Assembly (NCBI GenBank): GCA_029237695.1 | Contig: CM055265.1 | Span: forward strand, 120,977,078-121,041,077 | Direction of reading: 5' to 3' | Source of the DNA: Conchocele bisecta | Taxonomy: Eukaryota; Mollusca; Bivalvia; Lucinida; Thyasiridae | Length of the DNA: 64,000 nt | Shown here: positions 23,583 through 34,202 of the stretch, piece by piece | How the letters are laid out: each line of letters starts with the position of its first letter | Numbering within the stretch: the first letter of the stretch is position 1 | Made by a program: the position numbers and the translations under genes | Notes under the pieces: model-generated | Seen by the model: the letters and a program-made list of their open reading frames with translations, nothing else | What the model was told of the DNA's origin: nothing | The model's database searches: none

Positions 23583-24500
23583 ATATACCCTGAACTGCCA
23601 CCCTCTCCGTCTGTCAATCTCTCGTTTGGTTTTCGGTTTCCTTCTATCTGTGTTAACATACGTCTCATTGGCTTAAAACTTCATATACCGGTACATGGAT
23701 TAAGTTGTCAACATCCATATTTCATTGTGCTTAACCCTTAGACATAAATGTAGTTTGACAGCACTTCAGAATCATTGCTAATGCAAATTATTCTGAAGTG
23801 CTGTCAAAGTATGTTTTGAATTACTCTAAAGTACTATCAAAGCATGTTTTTGATGATAAAAATGGAAAATAGAAAATAAACAGCAGACGACAAAAAAATT
23901 AAGATAGCGGTCTAAGGGTTAAGGTCAAGATCAAATGACTTAGAAATTTGCATTACTTTTTTTTTTAAATTTATGTCCCAAGTTTTTAGCTACTGTGTGT
24001 CGAATTTGTCATCATCTATATTTGCATTTTATAGCCAGACCCATGGAGCCCCTGTGTTCAAGGTCAAGGTCAAATGACTTAGAACATTGCATTAAAGGTT
24101 TTGGCTAGCAGTTATGGATTGGCTTGAAACTTCATATACCCATTTGTCATCATCCATACCTTCATTATATAGCCCACACATGTGACCCCTGTGTTCAAGG
24201 TCAAGGTGTAATGACTTAGAACATTGCATTAAAGGTTTTGGCTACCAGTTATGGATTGGCTTGAAACTTCATATACTCATTTGTCATCATCCATACCTTC
24301 ATTTTATAGCCCACCCATGCGGCCCCTGTGTTCAAGGTCAAGGTCAAATGACTTAGAACATTGCATTAAAGGTTTTGGTTACCATTTATGGATTGGCTTG
24401 AAACTTCATATACTCATTTGTCATCATCCATATCTTCATTATATCGCCCACCATGTGACCCCTGTGTTCAAGGTCAAATGGCTTTGAAATTTGAATTAAC
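23583..24500. repeat. Tandem units with AAGGTCA sites, split by a MITE
   Basis: Four to five units of about 137 bp, each with GGATTGGCTTGAAACTTCAT, TTTGTCATCATCCATA and GTTCAAGGTCAAGGTCAAATG. The 5' side (TATATACCCTGAACTGCC, CTCTCCGTCTGTC) resembles type T elements. A family H MITE (23731-23922) interrupts the first unit. The 3' terminus is not clear. Confidence 0.65.
23731..23922. mobile_element. TTAA-flanked (piggyBac-like) MITE, family H
   Basis: TTAACCCTTAGAC at the left and GTCTAAGGGTTAA at the right. Inner arms are TTTGACAGCACTTCAGAATCA and TTCTGAAGTGCTGTCAAA, and AACAGCAGACGAC is the family signature. TTAA flanks plus CCC-starting termini are what piggyBac-superfamily elements show. 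It is inserted in the tandem unit described at 23583-24500. Confidence 0.75.
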
Positions 24501-24721
24501 ATTTTTATATGCCTGTTTGAATAAAAAAGAACGGGCCATATTTCATGTATGTATTCACCTTGTAGAGGTGGTAGGGTAGCTGCCGGGCCGGCACAGCTTT
24601 CCCACGCAATAACTAGAGTTTGATTGTAACCAAATTCGGTATACATGTATGTATGTGTAACAGGAACTCGGCTGTGGTGAATATGTGCTTAATTAATAGT
24701 AAGATGAAAGGTTATAGTTTA

Positions 24722-25510
24722 TTGTCACGCCTGCTTTAGCAGAAGTCGCGAAGTCGCCAATTTACATCGCCAATTTTTCGGTCGTCGTCGTCATCCACAT
24801 GGTCACCGCCATCCAAAATGTCAAAAAGTTGTGCAAGCTTCATCATCATGGTAAAACTTTAATATTACTTCACGGTTTGCTTCAATATTTGGACACTTGA
24901 TATATGTGTACATTTGGAACACACTCATGCCGCCATTAATATGACCATGACCTTTTTTACCTTCACATTTTTGCGGAAACATTTAGCTATTTTCTTTTGC
25001 GTCAAAAAGTTTGTACAAGTTTCTTCATCATGATATATAACTTCAATATCACTTGACAGATTGCTTGAATATTTGGACACTTGATACACGTGAGCTTGTG
25101 GAACACACTCATGCCCCCATTAACATGACCTTGGCCTTTTGTACCTTCACATTCTTGCGGAAACACTTAGCAATTTTTTGCGTCCAACAGTTTGTACAAG
25201 TTTCTTCATCATCGTATAACATTAATATTATTTGATGGATTGCTTCAATATTTGGACACCTGATACATGTAAGCATTTGGAACACACTCACGCCGCCATT
25301 AACATGACCTAGACCTTTTTGACCTTCACATTGTTGTGGAAACACTTAGCCAGTTTTTGTCAGGCAGTTTCTTCAACCTTGACCGTTTTCATGTTTTTAG
25401 CATGCAATTCGCTGATGGATTTTGTGATGCTTACTTTAGCACATGCCCATGATCATGTTACGGTTAAATGCCTCGGCAGCCGCGACACCTCTTGCATGGC
25501 GGAATTCTTA
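24722..25510 (+). mobile_element. Rolling-circle-like element with three tandem units
   Basis: Begins TTGTCACGCCTGCTTTAGCAG and has a GTCGTCGTCGTCATCC tract. Three units of roughly 180 bp (TTCAATATTTGGACACTTGATA, GGAACACACTCATGCC, AACATGACCTTGGCC) follow, and it ends CCTCGGCAGCCGCGACACC..GGCGGAATTCTTA, a slightly decayed CTTG end. No coding capacity is supported. Confidence 0.55.
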
Positions 25511-25560
25511 TTTGAATAATAGTTATTGATTTTATTCTGCATTCTTTAACACTGCCATTA

Positions 25561-25829
25561 TTGTCTCGCCTGCGAAAGCGGAAAGCGAAACTAAGGTTTT
25601 GCTTTTCCGGAGTCGGCGGCGGCGGCGGCGGCGTCGTCATCATTCAATGTTAAGTTTTTGTGTATGGTCATTACTTCAACACCTTATCAGCTACAGTCAT
25701 CAAACTTTATACATACCTTTACTATGATATGTAGATGAATATAGGACTATTCTCGGGGGTCAAGGTCAAGGCCCCAGGGTCAAGGTCAAGGCGGAACAAG
25801 GCGAGACATTTGATTCTGCGGAATTCTTG
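25561..25829 (+). mobile_element. Short rolling-circle-like element
   Basis: 269 bp: TTGTCTCGCCTGCGAAAGCGG start with a local stem, a (GGC)n tract, two AAGGTCAAGG blocks, and TTCTGCGGAATTCTTG|T at the 3' end. It looks like a minimal version of the element at 24722-25510. Confidence 0.6.
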
Positions 25830-26078
25830 TTATTGATAAGTTTTGAAAATATCTTCCTTTTACCTTAAATCTGAGGAATAGAAAACTGACAGTCTTGTCA
25901 TGTTACTCACTTTGTTGCATTCAAATTCATACATTTTATTATGCACCTATGACAAGTCGGGGGACATTACTTTTTCGATGAGACGGTTCAAATGGTTTTC
26001 ACAACATATGTTTTTGCAAGGAAATAAGAAACAGATACTTATAAATTTGTATCAGTAAAATGATTAAATGACAACAAT

Positions 26079-26474
26079 GCTCCAGATAAGGAATTAGTAA
26101 TTGAGTATTTTCACTCCATCATTTCTGAAACAATTGGGTATTTCGAAATTTTAATTGGGTAAAATAAAATTATACTATTGTTTACACATCAACAGACAGC
26201 AATTATTGAATAGTTTGCTTCGAAATGAAAACATGTCTTTGGCATTTAATTAGAATTGTCTCCTTGGAGACAATTCTAATGAAATACCAAGATGTGTTTT
26301 CATGGAAAATAAGAAAACTATGCTATATTTGTGGTCTATTTATTGTTTTCTGCAGCATGATAAATGAACCACAAAATTGTAATTGCTTTTTAATACTCGC
26401 TACTTCTGATTTCAATTGGGTTTTTGGCAATTTTAACTGGGTATTTACGCAAATACGCAGCTTATCTGGAGCGC
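26079..26474. mobile_element. Family B MITE, copy 3
   Basis: Complete, in the opposite orientation to copy 2: GCTCCAGATAAGGAATTAGT on the left, hairpin AGAATTGTCTCCTTGGAGACAATTCT in the middle, and CGCAGCTTATCTGGAGC on the right. Confidence 0.8.
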
Positions 26475-26548
26475 TGGACAATATTATGTATTCAGGCTGT
26501 AATGGGTTAACATATGCTTTCTGTATCAATACTTGCTTGTGTTTAATT

Positions 26549-26628
26549 TCCATCATTTGCAATACACAGCAGTAAGAAAAGGCAGTAACTGCCTTTTCTT
26601 GCTGCTGTGTATTGCAAATGATGAAAAT
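26549..26628. repeat. Near-perfect hairpin
   Basis: Arms of about 40 nt: TTTCCATCATTTGCAATACA and CAGCAGTAAGAAAAGGCAGT pair with the mirrored ACTGCCTTTTCTTGCTGCTG, with almost no loop. It is of unknown family and comes directly after copy 3 of family B. Confidence 0.75.
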
Positions 26629-27480
26629 TTAGCTTCACGATTGGCTACTGGCACCTGTGACCTGAATCTCGACATTTTAATAACAGAACAAACAAATACA
26701 AGTAGCCAGTTACTAATTTAATCTTTCCATCATGGTTGTTAATCATCTTAATGCTTCACTAATTATTAACCAAATTGCTTATACCAGTACCTCTGTAACA
26801 ACACGTACATGTACTATGTTCAACATTTCCTTCAATAAAAAATTATTATACATATATGTATACTAACTGGCCATAATCGAAGAATAAAAATTACATAAAC
26901 TTAACTGTATTTTTATTGTTAGTCCTTCTTTTGCTGAGAAAATCAGTTCAGTTACCGGTAGGTGATTATATTTTAGGGCGAGAATTGGCTCTAGGACCTT
27001 CCATGTCCGTATGCTGAGAAAATGAAATGACTTGGGTTTATAACTTTAAGGACCAGCTATATACCTGAGCATCGTTTGATTCAAAGATAACTGCTTCGTA
27101 AGTGTGATGGAATATATGTATTACATATATGTGAACACTGCCTCGGTACTGTATCCTATACAACACATGGGGTGGCCAAGTCGGCCATCTTTGTGTGTTC
27201 CAGCCATCAGCCAGTTTCACCCGTTCTGCCGTTTGACAAAGAACTCAAAATGTGACATAGAACATATGATATAATGTAGCCAATCACATATAGAAAAGCC
27301 AGGAGAACAGACTCGTATCAATTATATTACACCAAACTGTAAATAGCTTCATACACAGAAAATCGCACAGTGTATCACTTTTACCTGGCAAACCACACAA
27401 CACATACCATATATACCCACTATTGTACTCTGTTATTAGCTATCAAATGCATACATTTAAGTATATGCAATTCCTGTTTT
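26629..27480. other. No gene seen
   Basis: AT-rich stretch with no supported gene, RNA or complete mobile element. Confidence 0.4.
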
Positions 27481-28408
27481 TATACCCCCCGCAACGAGTT
27501 GTGGTGGGTATACTGGAGTCAGGTTGTTTGTCCGTGCGTCCGTGCGTCCGTCCGTCACTAAACTTAACATCAGAGAAATATGTTATAGCTTCTGTTTCCT
27601 TCATCTAAAATCTTAATATTTCACACATGCATTCCTGTATGGCTCTACTACCATGCTGTGCCAAATCCACAACCGTCCAACCCCCGCTGATCCCAAGGTC
27701 AAATACTTAGTCTTTTTACAAAACTGAACATCATAGAAATATGTTATAACTTCTATTTCCTTCATCTAAAATGCTTTATATTTCACACATCCATTCCTGT
27801 AAGGCTCTACTACCGTGCTGCGCCAAATCCACGACCGTCCAACCCCCGCTGATCCCAAGGTCAAGGTCAAATACTTGGTCTCTTTACAAAACTTAACATC
27901 AGAGAAGTAAGTCATAACTTCTATTTCCTTCATTGAAACTTCTTAATATTTCACTCGCGCATTCCTCTAAGGTTGTATTATCATGCTGTGACAAATCCAC
28001 GATCGTCCAGCCCCCAGCTGATCCCAAGGTCAAGGTCACATACTTAGTCTCTTTACAAAACTGAACGTCAGAGAAATATGTTATAACTTTTATTTCTTTT
28101 ATCGAAAATTCTAAATATTTCATGCATGCTTTCCTCTAAGGCTCTACTATCATGCTGTGACAAATCCCCACTGATCTCGAGGTTATAACTTTTATTTCCT
28201 TGCTCGAATCTGCTTCACATTTCACACATGCATTGCTCCAATGGACCTCTACCACCCGGTGACAAATTCACATTCGTGTTGTTCCCGCCAAGCCTAGAGT
28301 CAAGGTCACACACAAGCCCACACACTTGGATTATTTTTTTTTACATATTTAGGGGTACCTGGGCCCACACGGGGGTATTCTGTAAGCCTCGCTTACTGAC
28401 CAATCTAG
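27481..28408 (+). mobile_element. Type T rolling-circle-like element with five units
   Basis: 5' stem-loop TATACCCCCCGCAACGAG..GTGGTGGGTATA, GTGCGTCCGTGCGTCCGTCC tract, then about five tandem units of 150-165 bp carrying ATGTTATAACTTCTATTTCC, GCTCTACTACCATGCTGTG and CCCAAGGTCAAGGTCAAATA. It ends GGGGGTATTCTGTAAGCCTC..GACCAATCTAG|T with a 3' hairpin (AAGCCTCGCTT). Non-autonomous. Confidence 0.6.
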
Positions 28409-28674
28409 TTTATTCTGCACATGTAGCCAGTGATTGTGTACTTTCACCATATTAACAAAATACATCCGAAAAGGTGGTTAGGGTTAGCTGAAGAGGAGGA
28501 TATATAGGCCAACATTAATTTAGAGTTCACATGTTCAGGCTTTGATATTGAAGCAATTAATACCACACATTTAAGTTAATGACAATACTCATTTTTTGTC
28601 AGGGAAAAATGGCATTTTGTCAGGGAAATGTCAGGGAATTTTATATCAGCTTCTGCGTGGGAACCCTGAAATAT

Positions 28675-28798
28675 ATAATAATGCCAATCAATATGTGGGG
28701 TAATGGTGAATGAATGTTTATTTTGCTAGAAAATGCCTCAGATGATGTCTCTGATACATTTTGTGCCTACTGAGTGGGCATGTACCTTTAAATTCAAC
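28675..28798. mobile_element. Family M fragment (right end)
   Basis: Matches the right quarter of family M and ends CTACTGAGTGGGCATGTACCTTTAA. Confidence 0.65.
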
Positions 28799-28948
28799 TG
28801 AAATTTTGAAAAGCTCAATTGATAAAGAAATGATGGAGTAATAATACCAAATTTCCAATTCCTTATCTGGAGCCCTGTTTAGACTCCACCACAGACAGTG
28901 CTTTGCTTTCCTTCAGCTTTCTTCACTGATGCTGCACTCCACACCGCC

Positions 28949-29162
28949 TTAACCTTTAGAATGCGGGAACCGAAAATAGTCATCTGCTGTTAATTCATAT
29001 TTTGTCTTTTCTCTCAGTAAAAACATCGTTTGGCAGGATTTTAGAATCATTTCCATTGGAAATGATTCTAAAGTGCTGGCAAACCAAGTTTTTTATGAGA
29101 AAAATGGAAAATAAAAAATATTCAGCAGACGACACAAATTAATTCAGCATTGTAAGGGTTAA
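28949..29162. mobile_element. TTAA-flanked MITE, family H copy
   Basis: TTAACCTTTAGAATGCGGG at the left and TTGTAAGGGTTAA at the right. The central hairpin is AGAATCATTTCCATTGGAAATGATTCT, and AGCAGACGACAC is near the right end. Confidence 0.75.
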
Positions 29163-29344
29163 CATGTTTCACGTCGAAATACGCTCCGGATTCCTGACTA
29201 TAATTTCTATTCAGCTACACACAGAAGGTACTAAATAAACACATGTTCGTCTAGTAACCAGTGTAAGAAATGAAGAAAATAACAAAAAATGTTTTATGTG
29301 ATATCTCTAAATAGAAGTGAGTGGCATCTTGTTAGGAGACTGGG

Positions 29345-29443
29345 GGCCGTTTCACTAAACTTTGTACGACTGAAATGTTTCTAAGTGCAAAATTATGATA
29401 GTCTGTAAATTTCACATTAACAATGTTTTTACAAATGTTTACA
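29345..29443. mobile_element. Family G foldback, left half
   Basis: GGGGGCCGTTTCACTAAACTT then CTAAGTGCAAAATTATGATAG and TCTGTAAATTTCACATTAAC. It matches one arm of the complete copy at 40195-40440 and is followed directly by family A' copy 2. Confidence 0.6.
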
Positions 29444-29601
29444 GGATAAATAGAATAGTAGGTAAGTGCCGTGAATTGGAAAAAATATCTGGCGCGGCAC
29501 GGAAACGGGATGTGCTCGGCAGAGCCTCGCCAATCCCGTTTCCTGAGCCTTGCCAGATATTTTTACCCATTCACGGCACTAACCTACTATTCTCTATTTA
29601 T
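29444..29601. mobile_element. Foldback MITE, family A' copy 2
   Basis: Ends GATAAATAGAATAGTAGG and CCTACTATTCTCTATTTAT. Inner arms GTGCCGTGAATTGG / CCATTCACGGCAC and AAATATCTGG / CCAGATATTT. The GC-rich centre has CACGGAAACGGGATGTGCTC. It is close to identical with the copy at 50927-51081. Confidence 0.75.
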
Positions 29602-29992
29602 GAACTATTGCCAGGAGCTCTTGTCAGATCTGATCTGAAACCGTTGTACATGTATATGTGGAATATGTTTATGTAAATGTCCAATGGAAATGTGTCGGGG
29701 GGGCCATATTTATATTGAGAAAGAAGACAAAATATAAAATGAACGTCAGACAGCAATTTACGTGTGCGGCATTCTTGCGGTTAATCCTGCGGCATTCTTG
29801 CGGTTAATCCTGAACTGTGCAAGATGAGCAGGATCTACATTTGTTGCAAATGCTGAATGATAAAAAAATATAACAAATTTAAACATTCACTTATTTGAGC
29901 TGCAGAAAGCAAACAATGTTTGAGAAAAATCCCTGCACGTTGAGCATTTTATCTTCATGGAGTAATAGAATCGAATTGTAAATTCACCACAT

Positions 29993-30400
29993 GATGGTGG
30001 GTGGCAGGTGGGAGCACGCGATGGGTAATTTAATAATCGGGGTTCATCCTTACCGGAATCCCGACTGGAGACCTGGTTTGGCCCTCACATACGTCTTTGG
30101 CATTTTGTATGTGACAGTTGAATCTGGTTATACCCCTTATGTGAGTACTACGATATTCGTAATCCTATTTTAGGGGAAAGGGCCAATTAAAGTGACTTGG
30201 TGTGGTATGGACCTGGCACCAGGTCAGGCTATTCTAATTTCAGGGCTGAATATATTTGTTCTTGATGTAAATATTCCATTCTGATTTTGGGATTTTCCCC
30301 CCAATGCAGCAGGTTAAAATGGGATCGAACCCGTTTGCCCAATCTTACATGACCTTAGCGGTTGATAGGCCATTAAACACTAATAAACAAACAAACAAAC
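29993..30400 (+). mobile_element. SINE-like element S1 with AAAC tail
   Basis: About 400 bp from GTGGGTGGCAGGTGGGAGCA to a tail TTGATAGGCCATTAAACACTAATA(AAAC)n. A tRNA B-box-like GGTTCGATCCC occurs on the opposite strand near 30326 (GGGATCGAACCC). Copies: 34203-34921 (split), 59793-60190 and 62921-63172 (both reversed). The 3' tail is shared with the shorter tRNA-derived SINE at 45085-45215. Confidence 0.65.
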
Positions 30401-30683
30401 ATCACATGATCAATGAAAAACACAGCTTTATATAATTTACAGTACAATTTTATTTCTCCATGACGTTGAAATGCTCGACGCGCATGGATTATTCAGACGC
30501 GGCGATACCTGAGAACCAAAGTACTTTTTTATTGCAAATAACAATTCATTCAATTGTTTTAAGAAACTCATGTTTACACATTTATTGTAGAATAATTGTA
30601 AAGAAAATTCCATTTGTGTTGCTGCATCGCTGTAGTGCTAGTCACTGCCACCATTACATGTTGTCTCACAGTGAAAAGTATAT

Positions 30684-30806
30684 AAGTAATAGTTATAGTT
30701 CATATAAAATTATTGGGTTTTTAATAAATTAATTTTGTAGTGGGCGCTAGCAAGCGAGGAGTTAATTTATTAAAAATCCAATATGTGAACTATAACGTAC
30801 TTATTG
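30684..30806. repeat. Inverted repeat upstream of TSEN2
   Basis: AAGTAATAGTTATAGTTCATA (left) pairs with TATGTGAACTATAACGTACTT (right), and GGGTTTTTAATAAATTAA pairs with TTAATTTATTAAAAATCC. The centre is GTGGGCGCTAGCAAGCGAGG. Probably a MITE. Confidence 0.65.
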
Positions 30807-30814
30807 TTTACCAG

Positions 30815-31189
30815 CCCATTCGCGAAGTTCCACCCTAAACGTGATTTCGATTCGCTATACTAGCATGTGATTGGTGGTGTGACATGAAGTGAGCGCGTGT
30901 GTGGGCGGTAATATGCTTTGCGTCTCGTGAACTGATGACACAAGGCGTAAAATCAGTTCTAAATATAGCGGCTGAACATTTAATGATTATATTAATAGAT
31001 ATTGGCGAAAGTGTCGCAATATTCGATTAATTGAAACGAAATGCTGTTCTTTCATTTTTCGAGAAACTAGGGTGAACAATAAATGCAGATGATCAAAACA
31101 ATTACTCGTTCACAGCCTCAAATGCACAGACATGCTCTTCCCAAAAACATGATCTTGTTTTCAGTTTTAAGATTACTGAGTAATTTGCG
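30815..31189 (+). promoter_or_regulatory. Probable TSEN2 5' flank
   Basis: This is the only repeat-free stretch directly upstream of the TSEN2 start codon. It has a locally higher GC content and a GGGCGG box on the + strand near 30902-30909 (GTGTGGGCGGTAA), and no TATA box at a clear distance. TCTTGTTTTCAG ending at 31164 could be an acceptor for a 5' UTR intron. The transcription start is not identifiable by eye. Confidence 0.3.
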
Positions 31190-31390
31190 ATGACCGACCG
31201 CACGAAGAAGTCTGAGAGAAAGAAGAAGGGATCGCGATACCGCGATGCACCTGTGCCATTTCCTGTTCCCATAGCAACCGTTACCGGGCTACCGTCGTCA
31301 CGGGAATGCTGGTTCCACTACACGGGGACGCTACAGGATGGACTTGTCACAGTGAATCACAGTGGTGACCTTACCTGTCTTTACAAGATG
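31190..31390 (+). CDS. TSEN2: TSEN2 exon 1 (tRNA-splicing endonuclease subunit Sen2)
   Basis: Start ATG at 31190; 67 codons; donor ATG|GTTTGT, phase 0. TSEN2 is the catalytic subunit that, with TSEN34, TSEN54 and TSEN15, cuts introns from pre-tRNAs in the nucleus; it makes the 5' splice-site cut. The exon carries a basic N-terminus (KKSERKKKGSRYR), the PVPFPVP stretch corresponding to the PLPIPF block of vertebrate TSEN2, and ends DLTCLYKM. Joined to exon 2 it gives LYKM-GFFGRG, which aligns with the LYGKGYFGKG block of the human protein. The model totals 709 codons up to exon 9, against about 465 residues in human, because of the long exon 5. The donor is weak (GTTTGT), so the boundary rests on homology and phase. 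Confidence 0.85.
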
Positions 31391-31455
31391 GTTTGTTCAG
31401 TTTAACCATATCTAAAACAAAACCGATTATCATTATTCAAAATTTTGTACCAGCA

Positions 31456-31693
31456 TCAACTCTTTGCATGCTGGGAAATTTGTGAGCTATAAATAGTTCA
31501 AAAATAGCAGATGACAATTCATTATATTTTCTTTTATTTCTCCTTATAAATGTCATGAATATGTCTTGGAATTTCATTAGAATTGTGTCAGGAGGAGGAC
31601 ACAATTCTTATGAAATTTCAAGACATATTTACAGAGAGAAATAAAACATATACTTATATACGATATTTTCGCCGCTAGCATGCAAAGAGTTAA
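31456..31693. mobile_element. Foldback MITE related to family H
   Basis: Outer arms ACTCTTTGCATGCTGGG / CTAGCATGCAAAGAGTTAA and a central hairpin CTTGGAATTTCATTAGAATTGTGTC / GACACAATTCTTATGAAATTTC. Its right TTAA (31690-31693) is also the left TTAA of the next element. Confidence 0.65.
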
Positions 31694-31903
31694 CTGTTAG
31701 AATACATGTATCTGAAACAAAATTGCCGTCTGCTGTTCCTTTATATATTTTCTTCTTTCTAAACAAAACTTGGTCTAACTTCAATTAAGAATCATTTCCA
31801 CTGGAAAGATTCTAAAGTATTAGCAAAGCATGTTTTTTGTAAGAAGATGGAAAATAAAAAATAAACAGCAGACGACACATAAATTCAGCAATGTAAGGGT
31901 TAA
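31690..31903. mobile_element. TTAA-flanked MITE, family H copy
   Basis: TTAACTGTTAGAATACATG at the left and GCAATGTAAGGGTTAA at the right, with the TTGCCGTCTGCTGTTCC / AACAGCAGACGAC arm pair. The hairpin GAATCATTTCCACTGGAAAGATTC is slightly decayed. Confidence 0.7.
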
Positions 31904-31981
31904 GGGCGCTGTGTCTTGGATGATATCTCAGATATTCATATTTTGGTTAATATATGCATGAACTGCAAATGATCTATATCT

Positions 31982-32286
31982 GTAGCCTATTTCACCAACA
32001 TTGCAAAGTACACTTTTCTAGCAAAGTACACTTTGAGGGAGAAATTTTCAATTTTAGGATAAATTTATTAATTTTTATTATACTGCATTTATTACATTAT
32101 CACAGCCATTTTGGCTGTGATAATGTAATAAATTCAGTATAATAATTCTGCATACTTGTAATCATCAAATATATGCAGTCGTTAGTTCTATATGAAATAA
32201 TGCATTTCAGGGAAAATAAATGATTACTCCCTCAAAGTATACTTTGCTAGAAAAGTATACTTTGCAATGTTGGTGAAATCGGCTAC
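31982..32286. mobile_element. Family A palindromic MITE, copy 2 (complete)
   Basis: GTAGCCTATTTCACCAACAT to GGCTAC, 305 bp, with the full central palindrome around TCACAGCCATTTTGGCTGTGA. It abuts family C directly on the right. Confidence 0.85.
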
Positions 32287-32572
32287 AGAGCTCCAGATAT
32301 GTTTTGTAACTAAAGAGTATTTATTTTCTTATTAAATAGGGAACAGATGATAAAAATTGACACAAATTTAAAAATTCACTTAGTTGAGCTGCAAAAAAGC
32401 TCGACTAAGTAAATTTTCAACTTTATTGCAGTATTTTCACTATTCAATTTGAAAATCAATGAATATTTTTACATTGCTGTGAGTATTTTGTACTCACACT
32501 TTGATAATCAATGTGTATTCTGCTAAAATAAGTGTGTAAAATACACCAATTGGCACCTTATCTGGAGCTCTG
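32287..32572. mobile_element. Family C MITE, copy 1
   Basis: AGAGCTCCAGATATG at the left and CACCTTATCTGGAGCTCTG at the right. The short hairpin AGTTGAGCTGCAAAAAAGCTCGACT is in the middle. TATTTTGTACTCACAC and AAGTGTGTAAAATACACC belong to the family body. Confidence 0.75.
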
Positions 32573-32713
32573 CCATATCAGCCAAATGCATCATTTTTAT
32601 AGTGCATCAAATTCCATGAAGTTCCTGTTGTCAAACATTTTGTACAGATTTATTTCAACATTTTCTATGCATCCTTGCTGATTAATTATGCGAAATTGTC
32701 TGAAATCATATTT

Positions 32714-32945
32714 CTTAACCCTTTCACCCATAAATGACTGGAATGGACTTTGATATGCTAATTTTCCGGACAATTCAATTATAACAAAATGATTTTCAGA
32801 CCAGTCCATTTATGGAAAGGGGTGTGTTTTGTTCTAAAAAAAATATGAACATTATTTGCAAAAAATTCTGATCCTGATGAGGCAGCTTGCATCACGAGCC
32901 ATCTCAGTTGGATATACACTGTACTGTGCCAACACTGCTATAGAG
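32714..32945. mobile_element. TTAA-type MITE, family I copy
   Basis: TTAACCCTTTCACCCATAAATG at the left, then CCAGTCCATTTATGGAAAGG. A decayed GATCCTGATGAGGC..CATCTCAGTTGGATATACAC hairpin follows, and the right TTAA is lost. Confidence 0.6.
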
Positions 32946-32947
32946 GT

Positions 32948-33289
32948 CTGCAGGGCTCCAGATAAGGAATTAGTAATAGAGTATTGTCACTCCATCATTT
33001 CTGAAGCAATTGGATATTTCAAAATTTTAATTGGGTAAAATAAAATCACACTATTGTTTACACATCAGCAGACCGCACTTATTGAATAGTTTACTTCTAA
33101 ATGAATCTCCTTGGAGACAATTCTAATGAAATACCAAGATGTGTTTTCATGGAAAAATAAGAAAAATATGCTATATTTGTGGTCTGTTTATTGTTTATAA
33201 AGATACAATACTCACTACTTCTGATTTCAATTGGGTTTTTGGCAATTTTAATTTGGTATTTAAGCAAATACGCACCTTATCTGGAGCTT
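32948..33289. mobile_element. Family B MITE, copy 4
   Basis: GCAGGGCTCCAGATAAGGAA at the left and CGCACCTTATCTGGAGCT at the right. The left arm of the central hairpin is deleted (TCTCCTTGGAGACAATTCTAAT remains). Confidence 0.75.
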
Positions 33290-33819
33290 GTAGCCGATTT
33301 CATCAAACTTGCAAAGTATACTTATCTAGCATAGTATACTTTGAGGGAGTAACCATGTTTTTTCCCGAAATGCATTATAGGAATGAATGGCCTTTTTGTG
33401 GAATTTATCGGGGTATAAACTTGGAAAAGTCGCGGGAATACTGGACGAAGGCCGGAAGGCCTCGGCCAGTATTCCCGCGACTTTTCCAAGTTCATATCCC
33501 CGATAAATTCCACAAAACGGCCATTAATTCCTTATAATTCCAGCATTTGAAATAAATTCATCAAGAAAATGTGTTTATTTTCCGTTTTCTTAAGAATTAT
33601 TCTAACTGCGCCTCACGGTTACGGAAAGTAGTTTGGCGTGGGAGTTTACTGGGATATAAATTTTGGACGGAGACTTGCTACGGGCCAATCAAATGTTAGG
33701 GAAATGTGTAAATATTTTTGTGCTGGAATTATTATTTCATGTAGAACTAACGACTGCATATATTTGATGATTAAAAGTACATGTATGCAGAATTATTATA
33801 CTGATTTATTACATTATCA
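33290..33819. mobile_element. Family A MITE copy split by family E
   Basis: The left part (33290-33378) and right part (about 33732-33819) read as one interrupted family A sequence (AAATGCATTAT | TTCATGTAGAACTAAC), with TTAT duplicated at the junction. The right half of the palindrome is replaced by family G sequence from 33820. Confidence 0.75.
33379..33731. mobile_element. Family E composite MITE, copy 1
   Basis: First a foldback with arms AGGAATGAATGGCC, GGAATTTATCGGGGTATAAA, CTTGGAAAAGTCGCGGGAAT and their partners. Then a module with ends ATAATTCCAGCA / TGCTGGAATTA containing TTTCCGTTTTCTTAAG and TTTACTGGGATATAAATTTT. Its exact insertion in family A defines its ends. Short in-frame stretches are not genes. 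Confidence 0.75.
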
Positions 33820-33960
33820 ATTTATGGATTTACATTTATTGAGCATAGGCTGCATATAAATGTAAATCCAATAAGAAAACACTGTTAATGCGATATTTAC
33901 AGACTATCGTAATTTTGCACTTGCGAACATTTTAGTCCTACGAAGTGAAACAGCTCCCTG
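33820..33960. mobile_element. Family G foldback, right half
   Basis: ATTTATGGATTTACATTTATTGAGC.. to ACATTTTAGTCCTACGAAGTGAAACAGC, matching the right arm of the copy at 40195-40440. Confidence 0.65.
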
Positions 33961-33984
33961 AATCTGAATTTTTCACTTAGAGTG

Positions 33985-34183
33985 CAAGAAACAAAAATTG
34001 TCTTTTCTATATTTTGTCTTGTTTCTCAATAAAAAAACATGATTTGACAGCACTTCAGAATCATTTCCGTTAGAAATGATTCTAAAGTGCTGTTAAACCA
34101 TGTTTATGATAAGAAAAATGGAAAACAGAAAATATACAGCAGACAGCAAAATTTAATTTACATGTAGCATTGCAAGGGTTGAA
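33985..34183. mobile_element. Family H MITE, decayed ends
   Basis: Contains TTTGACAGCACTTCAGAATCA, the hairpin ATCATTTCCGTTAGAAATGAT and ACAGCAGACAGC, and ends GCAAGGGTTGAA, one change away from TTAA. Confidence 0.6.
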
Positions 34184-34202
34184 TCAATTTTACCTTTTTA
34201 TG

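Noticed and set aside
30991..31189. Upstream in-frame start for TSEN2
   Set aside because: No upstream ATG in the same frame without an intervening stop (TAA at 31168 and TGA/TAA nearby); ATG at 31190 has G at -3 and precedes the conserved block.
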